Shown here in pieces: positions 9,116 to 19,029 of a DNA stretch of 64,000 nucleotides (the first letter of the stretch is position 1; every line of letters begins with the position of its first letter). The DNA lies in contig JAUJMU010000001.1 of assembly GCA_030446715.1 (NCBI GenBank), positions 535,297-599,296 on the forward strand, in the 5' to 3' direction. The stretch comes from Cytophagales bacterium. GTDB lineage: Bacteria; Bacteroidota; Bacteroidia; Cytophagales; 172606-1. The notes beneath the pieces are model-generated. The model searched no databases and was not told the DNA's origin. It saw nothing but the letters and a program-made list of their open reading frames with translations. Position numbers and translations under genes: made by a program.

Positions 9116-10792
9116 TTACCGCTTCACGGCTTCGCGTTTAAAAAATACGAAGCCGTTCTCCTCGCCCAGTTTCTGCAGGTCAGGCACGTCACCCAGCTCA
9201 TGCACCCGGTTGATTTTGGAGATCACGTACACATCTTTATCAATATCGCCGCGCAGCAGCCAGTTGTAATCATTCGTCTTCGGGTCCGGCACCGGCGGTT
9301 TTCTGGCATAAAAAAGCTGACCGTAGCTCTTGTAGCCCACGTTGATCACGTACGCCTCGCGGTTCTGCACCTTCTCCTGCAGTCCTTCAAAAAACCGGAT
9401 GGCCGCTCCCTGCGAGTACAACTCAATGCGGCCAATAAAAAAGATCCGCGTGAGGTTCACAAATACGGCAGTACCCCGAACCAAGGTGGCAATGCCTTTT
9501 TCTGCCTGATTCTGGCGTATCCAGCGGATGGCGAGACCAATTACCCCAAACAGCACCACCCCCGCAAAAGCCTCAAATCCGGTCCAGTTTACCACCGCAT
9601 CAAGATTGGCAGCGGCAAAGGGGTCTTTGTCCAACAGCGGCCTGAGCACCTGCGGCCTCATGGCTACGAACGGCAGCACCAGGGTGGCAAGGCAGTAGAG
9701 TCCCCCGATCCCGATCAGGGAGTACCGCATCCAGTTGGCAAATTTGATCCGGCCTTCAATGATTTCGTACACGGTCAGCGCCGCCAGGTAGGTCAGCGGA
9801 AAATAGCACATGGAAGAGTAGTGGACGATCTTCGACTTTACGATGGTAAACAGCATCAGCACGACCCAGAACAGAATGGTCATCCAGAGTTTAAAATCCC
9901 GCTGGTACATAAACTGCTGCGGAATCCGGGCAAAACCGCGGATGCAGAAAACCGAAGCCGGAAAGCAGCCCAGCAGCAGCACCACGAAATGATATCCGGG
10001 GAACCCGCCGTGCCCGGCGTCAGGTGTGCTGAAAAGGCGGTAATTGTACACAATAAAGGTCTTGATGAACCAGGGACCGTGCAGAAGCGTCTCCACGCCG
10101 AGCCACAGTATGGTAACTACCCCGGCTGCCAGCGTATAGAGCAGAAAATGCAGCACGTTTATGTAGAAACGGAACCGCTGCAACACCCAGTAGACAAACA
10201 GTGTGAGGGCTACCATCAGGTAGGCGGCCGGTCCTTTGGTGAGTATGGCCAGGCCCAGCAGTAATCCGCCGCTGATCAGGTAAACGTACTTGTTGTAGTG
10301 CAGCCACACGCTGGTGTAGCCCTCTTTTTTCCAGAAAAACTGAATAAACAGGTAAAGTCCCAGGAAAATGAACAGGTTGAAGTACGGGTCAATGATGCCC
10401 GATTTGAAGTACAGGTGCGGCAGTACCGAGCCCAGATAAGCCCCGGCCCACAGGGCACCGAATTTCCAGTCGTGCAGTTTGGTGCCGATCCGGAAGAGAA
10501 TCACCAGCGTAAGCACCCCGCAGACCGCATTGGGAAAGCGGGCTGCGTATTAGCCGATGCCAAGCAGGTTCATGGAGGCGGCCTGCAGCCAGAAGAAAAA
10601 AGGAGGCTTTTCCCAGAATGGCTCGTAGTTGATGTGTACCCGCAGGTAATTTTTCAGCACAATCATCTCACGGGCACCTTCGGCAAAATTGATCTCGTCC
10701 CAGTCAAACAAATGCACGCCACCAAGAAAAGGCATGAAGAAAATACAACCTAGCAGAAGAAAAATAAGGGTGTATCGGGTGGTTGGTGTCAA
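9116..10792 (-). pseudogene. ArnT/PMT-like membrane glycosyltransferase interrupted by an in-frame TAA
   Basis: Read through, the frame encodes about 557 residues of a GT83/GT39-like polyprenyl-phosphate sugar transferase: an N-terminal membrane helix, the first-loop motif HLFDWDEINFAEGAREM with its catalytic-type acidic residues (about 30-33), EPFWEKPPFFFWL, then ten or more membrane helices and a soluble C-terminal domain. Codon 81 (10550-10552) is TAA, in the phrase LLGIG-stop-YAARFPNAV; relatives normally have Glu there (GEYAARFPN), a one-base GAA-to-TAA change. Start is TTG 10792, with an in-frame stop just upstream. Translation could restart at 10516 but would lack the catalytic loop. 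Role if intact: adding a sugar to a lipid or cell-envelope acceptor. Confidence 0.85.
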
Positions 10793-10896
10793 TACTCAGG
10801 GTTTTTGAAAAAAGTTTACGACCGAATGATCCGCAAAATAAACGAATTTTGGGGTGAAGGTGGTGTATTGTCCGGGAAAATGCCCGGAAGGGTCAG

Positions 10897-11583
10897 TCAG
10901 CTGCCCCGCATTACCTGCTTGCCGGACGTCTGCCGCTGCAAAAGATTACATGTATGCCAGCCTCCGGGCGTCTGCCCGTACCAGCGGTTCAGCAGCAGGT
11001 AACAGGCCACGCTGGTAGTCGTGCCGATCACCGCCCCGGCGAATATATCCCCGAAGAAATGCTGCCCGAGGTATACCCGGGAGTAAGCAGCCAGCAGCGC
11101 CAGCGCAAACCAAAGCCAGCCCCAGCCCCGGTACACCGCCAGCAGGCTCAGAAGGCAAAACACGGAAAATGTAGTGGTTGCGTGACCCGAAGGGAAACTG
11201 TTGTGCATGTGCACACTTACGCCTTCTACCCAGTGGATCGTGGCGCTGCTCTTCTCAAAAAAGGCTTTGGGTCGCAGGGATCCGGCAAAAAACAGGCGTT
11301 TGAGCAGTTGCGCCACCCCCGAACTGAGCAGAAAGGCCACCAAAGCCATCAGGGCGTATCCGTACCGGATAAAGAGCAGCAACAGGATAATTGCCGCGTA
11401 AAACAGTCCGTCGCCAGCGTGGGTAAAGTACTGAAAGAAGTAATCGCCGCTGGTACTGTAAGAAGAATTGATGTACAGAAAGATCTGTACCTGCGAATAC
11501 TTCAGCTGGAGAATGGCTCCCGCAATCAGGAACAGAAACAAGGGCAGGAAAAAAGGCCAGTTTTTCCGGAAGAGGTTTGACAT
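10897..11583 (-). CDS. PAP2-superfamily membrane phosphatase
   Basis: 228 residues with five or six membrane helices. The three phosphatase signatures are present: a KR...RP first motif (KRLFFAGSLRP, two residues longer than the usual KX6RP), the central PSGH (about 128-131) and SRVYLGQHFFGD, a perfect SRX5HX3D. Such enzymes remove phosphate from undecaprenyl diphosphate, phosphatidate or lipid A. It lies 104 bases beyond the end of the broken glycosyltransferase, on the same strand and upstream of it, which suggests envelope-lipid work, but the substrate cannot be told from sequence. Confidence 0.92.
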   Translation of the reverse strand: MSNLFRKNWPFFLPLFLFLIAGAILQLKYSQVQIFLYINSSYSTSGDYFFQYFTHAGDGLFYAAIILLLLFIRYGYALMALVAFLLSSGVAQLLKRLFFAGSLRPKAFFEKSSATIHWVEGVSVHMHNSFPSGHATTTFSVFCLLSLLAVYRGWGWLWFALALLAAYSRVYLGQHFFGDIFAGAVIGTTTSVACYLLLNRWYGQTPGGWHTCNLLQRQTSGKQVMRGS

Positions 11584-11752
11584 GCGGCCGCGTGTTTTAA
11601 GTTTGCAATTTAGGGTTATTCAGCGGGGATTAAAAAACAGGGAACCGGCGATCATTTACCCTTGGTAACCTTCCGACAGCCAGTAATTCATCTATCAAAC
11701 AACGGGAAAACGGGAAACCAGCAACTACTCACCGGGAGGTTACACCAGACGC

Positions 11753-13453
11753 CTATTCTGACGGCACCCGTTGCTTCTGCCGGAACAGGTCGAGCAGCAG
11801 GGCAAGTGCCGGTACCAGTCCGCAGCCGATGGGGTTGTACCACAGAAAGGCAATGTCAGTAAAGTAAAACAGGCAGAAAATCACCATCTGGGTAATCAGT
11901 GCGGCGTAGAACACGGCCGAGCCGCCGGCTTTCTTCACAAAGAAGGCGCACACGAATATGCCCAGAATCACTCCATAGAAGAGCGAACCCAATTGGTTGA
12001 CCGCCACCAGCAGGTTGCCCACCTTGCCCGAAAACAGCGCCACCCCGATGCTGAAAAGGCCCCAGCCCAGCGTAATCCACTTAGACATTGTCAGGTAATG
12101 CGCTTCACTGGCGTCGGGGCGGATGTTGCGCTTGTATACATCCACGATGGTGGTGGAGGTGAGCGAATTGAAGGCGCCGGCAATGGAACCCATGGAGGCC
12201 GAAAAAACCACGGCAATCAGCAAGCCGACCAGGCCGGCCGGCAGATAGTTGGTCACGAAGGTCAGGAAAACGTAGTTGGTATCGTTGACATCGGCCGCGG
12301 GATTGTTTTCTTTTATCACTTCAAGGGCCTGCTCACGGATGGCACCCGACAGGTCGGCGGCATTATTCAGCTGCGCCTGGGCAGCGGCAATCTGTACTTC
12401 GTTGTCCGTTTTGAGGGCTCCGAGCAGGCTCTGAACTGCCTGCTGCCGGACCTGAAACACTTCCTTCTGCTGGGCTTCCAGGGCTTCGTACTGCGCCCCG
12501 TAATAGCTGTCTTTTACTTTCTGAACTTCTACGTTGTTGAAAAAAATGGGCGGCTGCGTGAATTGATAAAACACAAACACCATCGTTCCGATAAAAAGTA
12601 TGGCAAACTGCATGGGCACTTTGATCAGCCCGTTGAAAAGCAGCCCCAGCCGGCTTTGCCCGACTGAACTCCCCGACAGGTAACGGCCCACCTGCGACTG
12701 ATCAGTGCCGAAGTAGGAGAGGGCCAGAAAAAATCCGCCGATCAGCCCCGACCACACATTGAACTGATTGTTGGGGTCAAATTTAAAATCGACTACGTTG
12801 AGCTTACCGGCTTTGCCGGCTACCTGCATGGCATCCATAAAAGAGACTTCGTCGGGCAGAAACTTTACTGTCAGGATGCCTGCAAGGGCCATACCGGTCA
12901 GGATAACGGTCATCTGACCCATCTGGGTGTGGCTTACGGCCCTGGTGCCGCCCGTAACGGTGTACACCAGCACCAGCACGCCGATGAGTATGCTGGTCAG
13001 GCTGGTGTTCCAGCCTAGGATCGTGGACAAAATAATGGCCGGCGCGTAAATGCTGATGCCCGTAGAAATGCCCCGCTGGATCAGAAACAGAAATGCCGCC
13101 AGTGAACGGGTTTTGAGGTCAAAGCGGCTTTCAAGGTATTCGTAGGCGGTAAACACCTTGAGCCGGTGGTAAATAGGAACCAGCGTAACGCACAGCACCA
13201 CCATGGCTACCGGCAGGCCGAAGTAAAACTGCACGAACCGCATTCCGTCGGAATACGCCTGGCCCGGTGCCGACAGAAAAGTGATGGCACTGGCCTGAGT
13301 CGCCATTATGGACAGACCCACCGCGTACCACGGCATGGACCGGTTGGCCAGCAGGTAATCTTTGATATCCGTGTTCTTGCGCCCCTTCCAGACGCCGTAA
13401 ATGATGATGAAGGAAAGCGTGCCTACCAGTACAATCCAGTCAATCCAGGTCAT
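11753..13453 (-). CDS. sodium:solute symporter (SSS family)
   Basis: 566 residues, about 13-14 membrane helices. It starts MTWIDWIVLVGTLSFIIIYGVW and has the family phrase LANRSMPWYAVGLSIMATQASAITFLSAPG (sodium-site region), followed by GTRAVSHTQMGQM and the late SASMGSIAGAFNSLTSTT. Between about 300 and 390 is a long charged helical insertion (QYEALEAQQKEVFQVRQQAV...), a soluble loop seen in Bacteroidota members. Substrate is unknown (sugar, myo-inositol or sialic-acid type carriers all share these features). A 45-codon membrane peptide gene lies upstream on the same strand. Confidence 0.92.
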   Translation of the reverse strand: MTWIDWIVLVGTLSFIIIYGVWKGRKNTDIKDYLLANRSMPWYAVGLSIMATQASAITFLSAPGQAYSDGMRFVQFYFGLPVAMVVLCVTLVPIYHRLKVFTAYEYLESRFDLKTRSLAAFLFLIQRGISTGISIYAPAIILSTILGWNTSLTSILIGVLVLVYTVTGGTRAVSHTQMGQMTVILTGMALAGILTVKFLPDEVSFMDAMQVAGKAGKLNVVDFKFDPNNQFNVWSGLIGGFFLALSYFGTDQSQVGRYLSGSSVGQSRLGLLFNGLIKVPMQFAILFIGTMVFVFYQFTQPPIFFNNVEVQKVKDSYYGAQYEALEAQQKEVFQVRQQAVQSLLGALKTDNEVQIAAAQAQLNNAADLSGAIREQALEVIKENNPAADVNDTNYVFLTFVTNYLPAGLVGLLIAVVFSASMGSIAGAFNSLTSTTIVDVYKRNIRPDASEAHYLTMSKWITLGWGLFSIGVALFSGKVGNLLVAVNQLGSLFYGVILGIFVCAFFVKKAGGSAVFYAALITQMVIFCLFYFTDIAFLWYNPIGCGLVPALALLLDLFRQKQRVPSE

Positions 13454-13566
13454 TCGTGTAATTCAGAAAAGCAATGGCAAATTTGCGCGAATAAACGGCT
13501 AAATGTCCGGTTTTGCACTGCCAATGTGATAAGCGGATGGAAATGGCCGGATATGGAGAGCCGGGG

Positions 13567-13704
13567 CTACTCAAAATAAAGGGTAAAACCGTAAAACAGC
13601 AGAATCAGTACCACCAGGTTGATCAGTACGACCGCGTACATTTTCCGCCAGGTATTCAGAAAGGGAGGCAGTTCGTTGGTATCCTGTTCGTCGCGGGTAA
13701 ACAT
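13567..13704 (-). CDS. 45-residue single-helix membrane peptide
   Basis: A short frame starting at ATG 13704 and ending in TAG at 13567-13569. It begins MFTRDEQDTNELPPFLNTW, followed by RKMYAVVLINLVVLILLFYGFTLYFE: a charged cytoplasmic-type head, then one strong hydrophobic helix to the end. It lies 113 bases upstream of the symporter on the same strand, so both may share a transcript. The clean head-plus-helix design argues for a real gene. A role as a small partner of the symporter is inference from position alone. Confidence 0.6.
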   Translation of the reverse strand: MFTRDEQDTNELPPFLNTWRKMYAVVLINLVVLILLFYGFTLYFE

Positions 13705-13770
13705 AGCTCAAGATACATATTCAGTTCCAGATACGGACAATCTGTACCGCTAAATGCTCCTGCAAACGAA

Positions 13771-13796
13771 AGAAGCCCGGCAAATACCGGGCTTCT
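13771..13796 (-). terminator. terminator at the end of the SusC-SusD operon
   Basis: A perfect 10-bp stem (agaagcccgg / ccgggcttct) with a 6-base loop lies 80 bases past the SusD stop. On the minus strand it is followed by TTCGTTT. The upstream side (plus-strand 13800-13805) is an A run, so it could work in both directions. Confidence 0.65.
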
Positions 13797-13875
13797 TCCA
13801 AAAAACAGCAGTTTTGAAAGATTTAGCCAAACTATTGGCTCTTCACTGCACTTCCATTTATAATCCGGAATTTCT

Positions 13876-15354
13876 CTATTTGTCCCACCATACCGGCACG
13901 GCCAGCGCTGGCCGGCCTACCGGAACTCCCGTTGCAGCCACGTTGGCAGCATTATTCAGCAGTTCGTCCTGCGGATAGGGGACGCGCAGCGGAATAGACG
14001 GCACCAGAGCACCTTTGGCCAGTGTGAGGTCATTGGGAAAGCCAGTTCTCCGCCAGTCGTGGTAGGCTTCAAACTGAAGAAACAAAGCAATGTACTTCTG
14101 TTCCATAATTTCCTCTAAGGCATTCCCGGCCGTGAGAGCCGGACGACTATTGAGGTAGGTCGTCTGCGCTCCCGCAGCTACGCCCAGTTCGGACAGGGAA
14201 GCTGCAACAGCGTCCCGGTAAATAGGTTGGGCCGCTGCTGCTCCCCGGGTGCGGAAGGTAGCCTCTGCCTCCAGAAACTTTGCTTCAGTGTAGCTCAGCC
14301 ACGTAACCGGGGCATCGGCGCTGCTGTAATAGGTACCAAGTTGGGAAATGGTATTGTTGACCAGATTACCTTCGCCATTGGGTGCACCGGCAAAATTGGG
14401 TACGTCCGCGGTGCTTCCGGTTACTGTGGGTCTGGCCTGTACCGCCAGACGGGGATCATTCAGCCCTTTGAGCCGGTTTACGTATGATTCACTCAGTCGG
14501 GTATCATCGTTCCATTTGTCGTCAATGGTCCACTGGTACCAGGGATTTTCGGCACCGGCTTCACTATAATACTTGAATCTGGCGTTGTCGGCATTGCTCT
14601 TGAATCCGTTTGCCAGAGCCGCCAGCGCAAGATTCGACTGCGTAACCGGGTCATATCCGGGAGCGTTGGTTAACCGCATATGAAACCGCGCTTTCAGCGT
14701 ATAAGTCAGCCTTTGCCATTTTGGCAAGCTATTAGTTCTCCAGGCTGCCTGCGAAGCGGCCGAGTAAAGCAGATCATCAGTGCTGGGGCTCAAGTTGCTG
14801 GTATTATTGAAATCAGCGATGGCACCGTCCAGCAATGCCTGTATAGCCATATAGATGGATTCCTGACTGTCGTACTTCGGCTTGGTAGTTCTTTCCGGGA
14901 CCCATGCTTCCGAATAAGGAACATCACCCCACAGATCAGTCACAATAGACATATTCCAGGCCAGAATTACTTTACCGATGCCCGCGTAGTGATGATTGCC
15001 GCTGGCAGTTGCCTTCTCGCTGAGAATGCGCGCATTGTTCATCACGGCAGTGTAGGAGGCAAACGACCAGAGGTTGTTCACGTCTGATTCGTCCAGGTCG
15101 TAATTATCAGCGGAAGGCGGCACAGCCGTAAAGGCCGTATGCTGAATCCAGTAAGAGGTAATCCGGGCCGGATCGTTGGCAATCACCTGGTACGAAAAAT
15201 TGCCCAGCAGGCCGGATAGCTGCAATGCTTCCGTCACTGACAGAGGATTATTGGGGTCATCCCGCACCGGGTCCAGAAAACTCTTCTCACAGGATGTGCT
15301 CAGCACCAGTAAAAGGCTGGTGGCAAAAAGCTTTATGAATGTCAGGTTTTTCAT
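13876..15354 (-). CDS. SusD/RagB-type nutrient-binding outer-membrane lipoprotein
   Basis: 492 residues from the ATG at 15354; a GTG three codons earlier is less likely. The signal peptide ends in LLLVLSTSC, giving a lipidated Cys. The body is the helical SusD-like_2 type: early ...DDPNNPLSVTEALQLSGLLG, a central TPR-like part, WLSYTEAKFLEAEA and the C-terminal EAYHDWRRTGFP motif. SusD proteins cover the mouth of a SusC channel and hand over ligand. The gene follows SusC by 35 bases, the standard order. No glycoside hydrolase or sensor gene adjoins, so the ligand is open; peptides are as likely as glycans. Confidence 0.95.
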   Translation of the reverse strand: MKNLTFIKLFATSLLLVLSTSCEKSFLDPVRDDPNNPLSVTEALQLSGLLGNFSYQVIANDPARITSYWIQHTAFTAVPPSADNYDLDESDVNNLWSFASYTAVMNNARILSEKATASGNHHYAGIGKVILAWNMSIVTDLWGDVPYSEAWVPERTTKPKYDSQESIYMAIQALLDGAIADFNNTSNLSPSTDDLLYSAASQAAWRTNSLPKWQRLTYTLKARFHMRLTNAPGYDPVTQSNLALAALANGFKSNADNARFKYYSEAGAENPWYQWTIDDKWNDDTRLSESYVNRLKGLNDPRLAVQARPTVTGSTADVPNFAGAPNGEGNLVNNTISQLGTYYSSADAPVTWLSYTEAKFLEAEATFRTRGAAAAQPIYRDAVAASLSELGVAAGAQTTYLNSRPALTAGNALEEIMEQKYIALFLQFEAYHDWRRTGFPNDLTLAKGALVPSIPLRVPYPQDELLNNAANVAATGVPVGRPALAVPVWWDK

Positions 15355-15389
15355 TTTGGTCACTTGAATAAAGTAGGTGTGAAGTGTGA

Positions 15390-18300
15390 TTACAGCGTGA
15401 TCCGGAGGCCCAGCGTGTAACTCCGGGTACCGGGCGTAACCGCGTGGTAAAAGCCCTGGGCATTGGCATTGCCGTACAGGCTGCCCTCAGGATCTTTGTA
15501 AGAGAATTTAGAACTGATCAGCAGGTTGCGGCCAATGGCCGAGAAACTGATTGCCTGGAAAGGCGTCTTCCGGATCAGATTCTGGGGCAGTGAGTAACTC
15601 AGGTTCAGTTCGCGGAGCTTCACGAAGCTGCCGTCTTCGATAAAGAGTTCATCTACGTTGCTGAACCAGTTCTGGAAGTAGGCCTGGCTCTGGATGATCT
15701 CCCTGGTGTTCCGTTCACCGGTGGCTTCCACAATCCCCTCCCATACTTTGGGCGTACCGCGCACTTCGGTCAATTTGGCGGTGCCGTAAAAAGTACTGTA
15801 GAAGAGGTCCATGTTCATGATGTCACCGCCCCGGCGTACGTCTACCAGGCCAGACAGGGAAATGCCTTTCCAGGAGAAGGTATTGCGCAGGCCGCCTGAC
15901 CAGTCGGGCTGTATGTTGCCGATCACGCCCAGTGCATCATTCAGCACCGGCAAACCATCCTCGTCAATCAGCAGGTCACCCTGCGGATTGCGCTTCAGGC
16001 CCTGCCCCCAGATTACGCCATATGGTTCGCCAGCCTTGATAAAGATGCCGGGATTGGTAAAGCCGCCAAGCCGGATGGTTTCGATGCCGGGCGACAATTC
16101 AACCACGCGGGAGCGGTTCCGGGTATAGATGCCCTGTACCTCCCACGTAAAATCACCTACCTTCACCGGAGTGGCATTCACGGTTAATTCCAGCCCACGA
16201 TTGGCAATTTCGCCCGCATTTACGATCTGGCTTACAAAACCGGTAGCCGGCGAAATGGGCACCGAGTAGATCTGGTTAACGGTGCGGCGGTCGTACACAG
16301 CCATGTCGGCTGACAGGCGGTTTTGCAGGAACTGCAACTCAAGACCTAACTCGTATTCCCGGGTCCGTTCGGGCTGTAAATCAGGGTTGCCCCGCACGTT
16401 GCCCAGTTCAAACCCGTTAATGCCCTGAAAGGGATAGTTGATGTTGCCCCGCTGTCCGTCGCTTGGGTTGGATTTGGAGTAGTTGGTAGTCAGCGAGTAG
16501 GTAGGAGCATCATTGCCGACTTCGGCGAAGGACGCCCTCAGCTTACCATAGGAGAAAAACTTGTTCTGCGACAGCCCCAGCAGATCCGTAAATACCAACC
16601 CTAAGCTGACCGAAGGATAGAAGTACGAATTGTTGGCCGTAGGCAGGGTAGAAGACCAGTCATTGCGGCCGGTCAGCGTTAGAAACAGCCAGCGCTGGTA
16701 CTCAAGCGTAGCCTGGCTATAGACACCAAACAGCCGGCGCTGGTCCAGATTCTGGAAGCCGGTCACTGTAGAGGCGTTCTGAATATTGTAATAGCCGGGG
16801 ATGTTCAGGTCCGTACCGCGCAGCAACATCCAGTTTTGGTAGCGGGTATTGATGTTGTTGCCCACCAGTAGAGAGGCTCTGAAGTCCTGTCCGAATTCCT
16901 TTTCGGCTGTAATGATCAGGTCGGAGTTGATTTGACGCCACTGAATGTTTTCGTCGTACATGCCGCCTCTGGGCGTGCCTCTCGTACCGACGTTGGTTTC
17001 CCGCTTGCGGTTATCAACGTACGTATCTACGCCGACTCTTTCCGTAATGCTCAGCCAGCTCAGCGGCCGGTAGGTAAGGGTAGCCGTAGAGATGAAGCGG
17101 TCTACTTTGCTGTACAGTCCGTTGTTGTTGGCCAGCCAGAAAGGGTTATTGAATCCCGTGGCCACAAAGTTGCGCTGCTCACCGGTGGCCGGGTTCTGGG
17201 AATCAGTGATGTCGTAGGAGATCGGCGTGAAGTTGAGGCCGTATAGGAAGGATGCCGAGCCGTTGCCCTCCGCGAGCCGTTTGTTATCCGTCCGTACGTA
17301 ATTGACCGAGGCGGTTACGTCAACTTTATCCGACAACCTTGCCCCGAACTTGGCCAGAATGCTGTTGCGCCTCAGGTTAGTAGTAGGCACGATGCCATCC
17401 TGGGTAAAATTGGTGAAGGAGGCCAGGTAGTTGTAGTGCTCATTGCCGTTGGAAATGCTGACGGAGTTTTCGTACAGTTTTCCGGTCTTGTAGAAGGCGT
17501 CCCGCGGATCGTAGATTCCGGGCCGGCCGATGGAGTCAATGACGGCCTGGCTGACGGAGTCCTTATGCGGGCCCCATGAGGCAGACGTTTGCGGATTCAG
17601 GGTAGGGCCACCTTCCGAATAGCCGCCTTCGCTCAGCGGGCGGCCGTTGCGGTACAGCTTGTTGAGTCCCTGCAGATAAGAATTCTGAAAGCCCGCAATC
17701 CAGGCTTCGTCCCAGCCGAAAGTAGAATTCAGAGCAATGGTAGGCCCCTTACGGTTGGCGGCGCCCTTGCCTTTTTTGGTGGTAATCAGCAACACGCCAT
17801 TGGCTGCCCGTGAACCCCACAATGCGGAGGCCGCAGCCCCCTTCAGTACGCTGATGCTCTCCACGATGTTGGGGTCAAGGTCAATGGCCCGGTTGGAAAA
17901 ACTGCCGTTGAACAAGGGACTGTCGCCGCCGCCGCGTCCGTTCTGGTCGGTCTGGCCGCCGCCGAAGTTCTGGGAGTTGTCCATGGGAATCCCGTCAATT
18001 ACGATCAGGGGCTGGTTGTTGCCCAGCACCGAGCTGTTACCCCGGATGGTGATCCGGGAAGAGGAGCCCGGCTGGCCGCCCGAGTTGTTGATCTGCACGC
18101 CGGCTATTTTTCCGGCAAGGGCGTTGATCACGTTTGGTTCGCGGGCATTGACAATAGCATCGCCGCCGATCTGCTGCACGGAGTAGCCCAGTGATCTTTT
18201 TTCCCGTTCAATGCCGAGGTCCGTTACCACAAACTCATTCAGGGTGGTCACTTCTTCCACCAGGCCGACGTTGATGCTGCTCTGGTTGCCGACGGCTACT

Positions 18301-18545
18301 TCCTGAGCCCTGAACCCGATGAAGCTGAATACCAGGGTGGCGTTGTCCGGAGCAGTAATGGTGTACGCGCCGTCCGCGTTGGTAGTGGTGCCGGTGCTGG
18401 AGCCTTTTACGAGGACGTTCACTCCCGGCAGCGCATTGTTGTCAGTCGCGGAACGTACCGTACCGGTGATGGTCCGGCTCTGAGCACATACCTGCCAGCA
18501 GAACGCCAGGATTCCCACTACACTCAGAAGTAGGATTTTTCTCAT
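15390..18545 (-). CDS. SusC/RagA-family TonB-linked outer-membrane transporter
   Basis: 1051 residues. The signal peptide (MRKILLLSVVGILAFCWQVCAQ) is followed by a carboxypeptidase-regulatory-like domain (about 25-105, TGTVRSATDNNALPGVNVLV), a TonB-box region, a plug (about 110-240: GKIAGVQINNSGGQPGSSS, ITIRGNSSVLGNNQPLIVID, MDNSQNFGG) and a long beta-barrel. The C-terminus ends in TLGLRITL, as expected of a barrel. It works with the SusD protein to import a ligand across the outer membrane using TonB energy. It is first in a two-gene operon; no anti-sigma FecR-like regulator is adjacent. Confidence 0.96.
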   Translation of the reverse strand: MRKILLLSVVGILAFCWQVCAQSRTITGTVRSATDNNALPGVNVLVKGSSTGTTTNADGAYTITAPDNATLVFSFIGFRAQEVAVGNQSSINVGLVEEVTTLNEFVVTDLGIEREKRSLGYSVQQIGGDAIVNAREPNVINALAGKIAGVQINNSGGQPGSSSRITIRGNSSVLGNNQPLIVIDGIPMDNSQNFGGGQTDQNGRGGGDSPLFNGSFSNRAIDLDPNIVESISVLKGAAASALWGSRAANGVLLITTKKGKGAANRKGPTIALNSTFGWDEAWIAGFQNSYLQGLNKLYRNGRPLSEGGYSEGGPTLNPQTSASWGPHKDSVSQAVIDSIGRPGIYDPRDAFYKTGKLYENSVSISNGNEHYNYLASFTNFTQDGIVPTTNLRRNSILAKFGARLSDKVDVTASVNYVRTDNKRLAEGNGSASFLYGLNFTPISYDITDSQNPATGEQRNFVATGFNNPFWLANNNGLYSKVDRFISTATLTYRPLSWLSITERVGVDTYVDNRKRETNVGTRGTPRGGMYDENIQWRQINSDLIITAEKEFGQDFRASLLVGNNINTRYQNWMLLRGTDLNIPGYYNIQNASTVTGFQNLDQRRLFGVYSQATLEYQRWLFLTLTGRNDWSSTLPTANNSYFYPSVSLGLVFTDLLGLSQNKFFSYGKLRASFAEVGNDAPTYSLTTNYSKSNPSDGQRGNINYPFQGINGFELGNVRGNPDLQPERTREYELGLELQFLQNRLSADMAVYDRRTVNQIYSVPISPATGFVSQIVNAGEIANRGLELTVNATPVKVGDFTWEVQGIYTRNRSRVVELSPGIETIRLGGFTNPGIFIKAGEPYGVIWGQGLKRNPQGDLLIDEDGLPVLNDALGVIGNIQPDWSGGLRNTFSWKGISLSGLVDVRRGGDIMNMDLFYSTFYGTAKLTEVRGTPKVWEGIVEATGERNTREIIQSQAYFQNWFSNVDELFIEDGSFVKLRELNLSYSLPQNLIRKTPFQAISFSAIGRNLLISSKFSYKDPEGSLYGNANAQGFYHAVTPGTRSYTLGLRITL

Positions 18546-19029
18546 GTTTTTGTGATTGGTTAAAATGGTAAAACCGAAAACTTAGCATCCGGGAAAATTT
18601 TGTTTTACTGCTTATTCAAACCGCAAAACATTACCTCCGAAAAATCGCTAATCACCAAAATTGGGAGGATTCCCAAAGACTTGAAATCACCCTCTTTGCG
18701 TGATTTTTTACTCCTGCGGGCAGCCGGAAGCCCGGTAGAAATTGACATTTTCCAGAACAAACGGACCCGCAAACAATCCAATACAGTTCACCCGAAAGCG
18801 TACGCGGTGCAGAAGGAGATGAAAGGCCTGCTTCCGGGGAATCCTGACCATCAAGAGGGGGTTCGCGTTAGTCGGGTGCCATCCTCACAGTTGAGAGCAG
18901 TATCACCCAATCTGAGTGTGCGGCGGGGTGAAAAACTGCACCAAACGGTAAAAAAACTCACCCAAACTAATGCAGCCCGTCCGGTGTTGTAAAGCAGTTG
19001 ACAATTCTGTTCCGCAACCTCCCCTGTAC
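18546..19029. other. divergent intergenic region between SusC and the ABC exporter
   Basis: About 480 bases separate two divergent genes and must hold both promoters. I find no convincing TAnnTTTG box with a paired -33 on either strand. A 130-codon plus-strand frame at 18600-18992 has an unnatural composition and no recognisable start or family, so I treat it as chance. No repeat or RNA structure stands out. Confidence 0.4.

Noticed and set aside
18600-18992. 130-codon plus-strand frame between SusC and the ABC exporter
   Set aside because: No start context, no domain, low-complexity basic composition; it lies in a promoter region and ends inside the upstream extension of the exporter frame.
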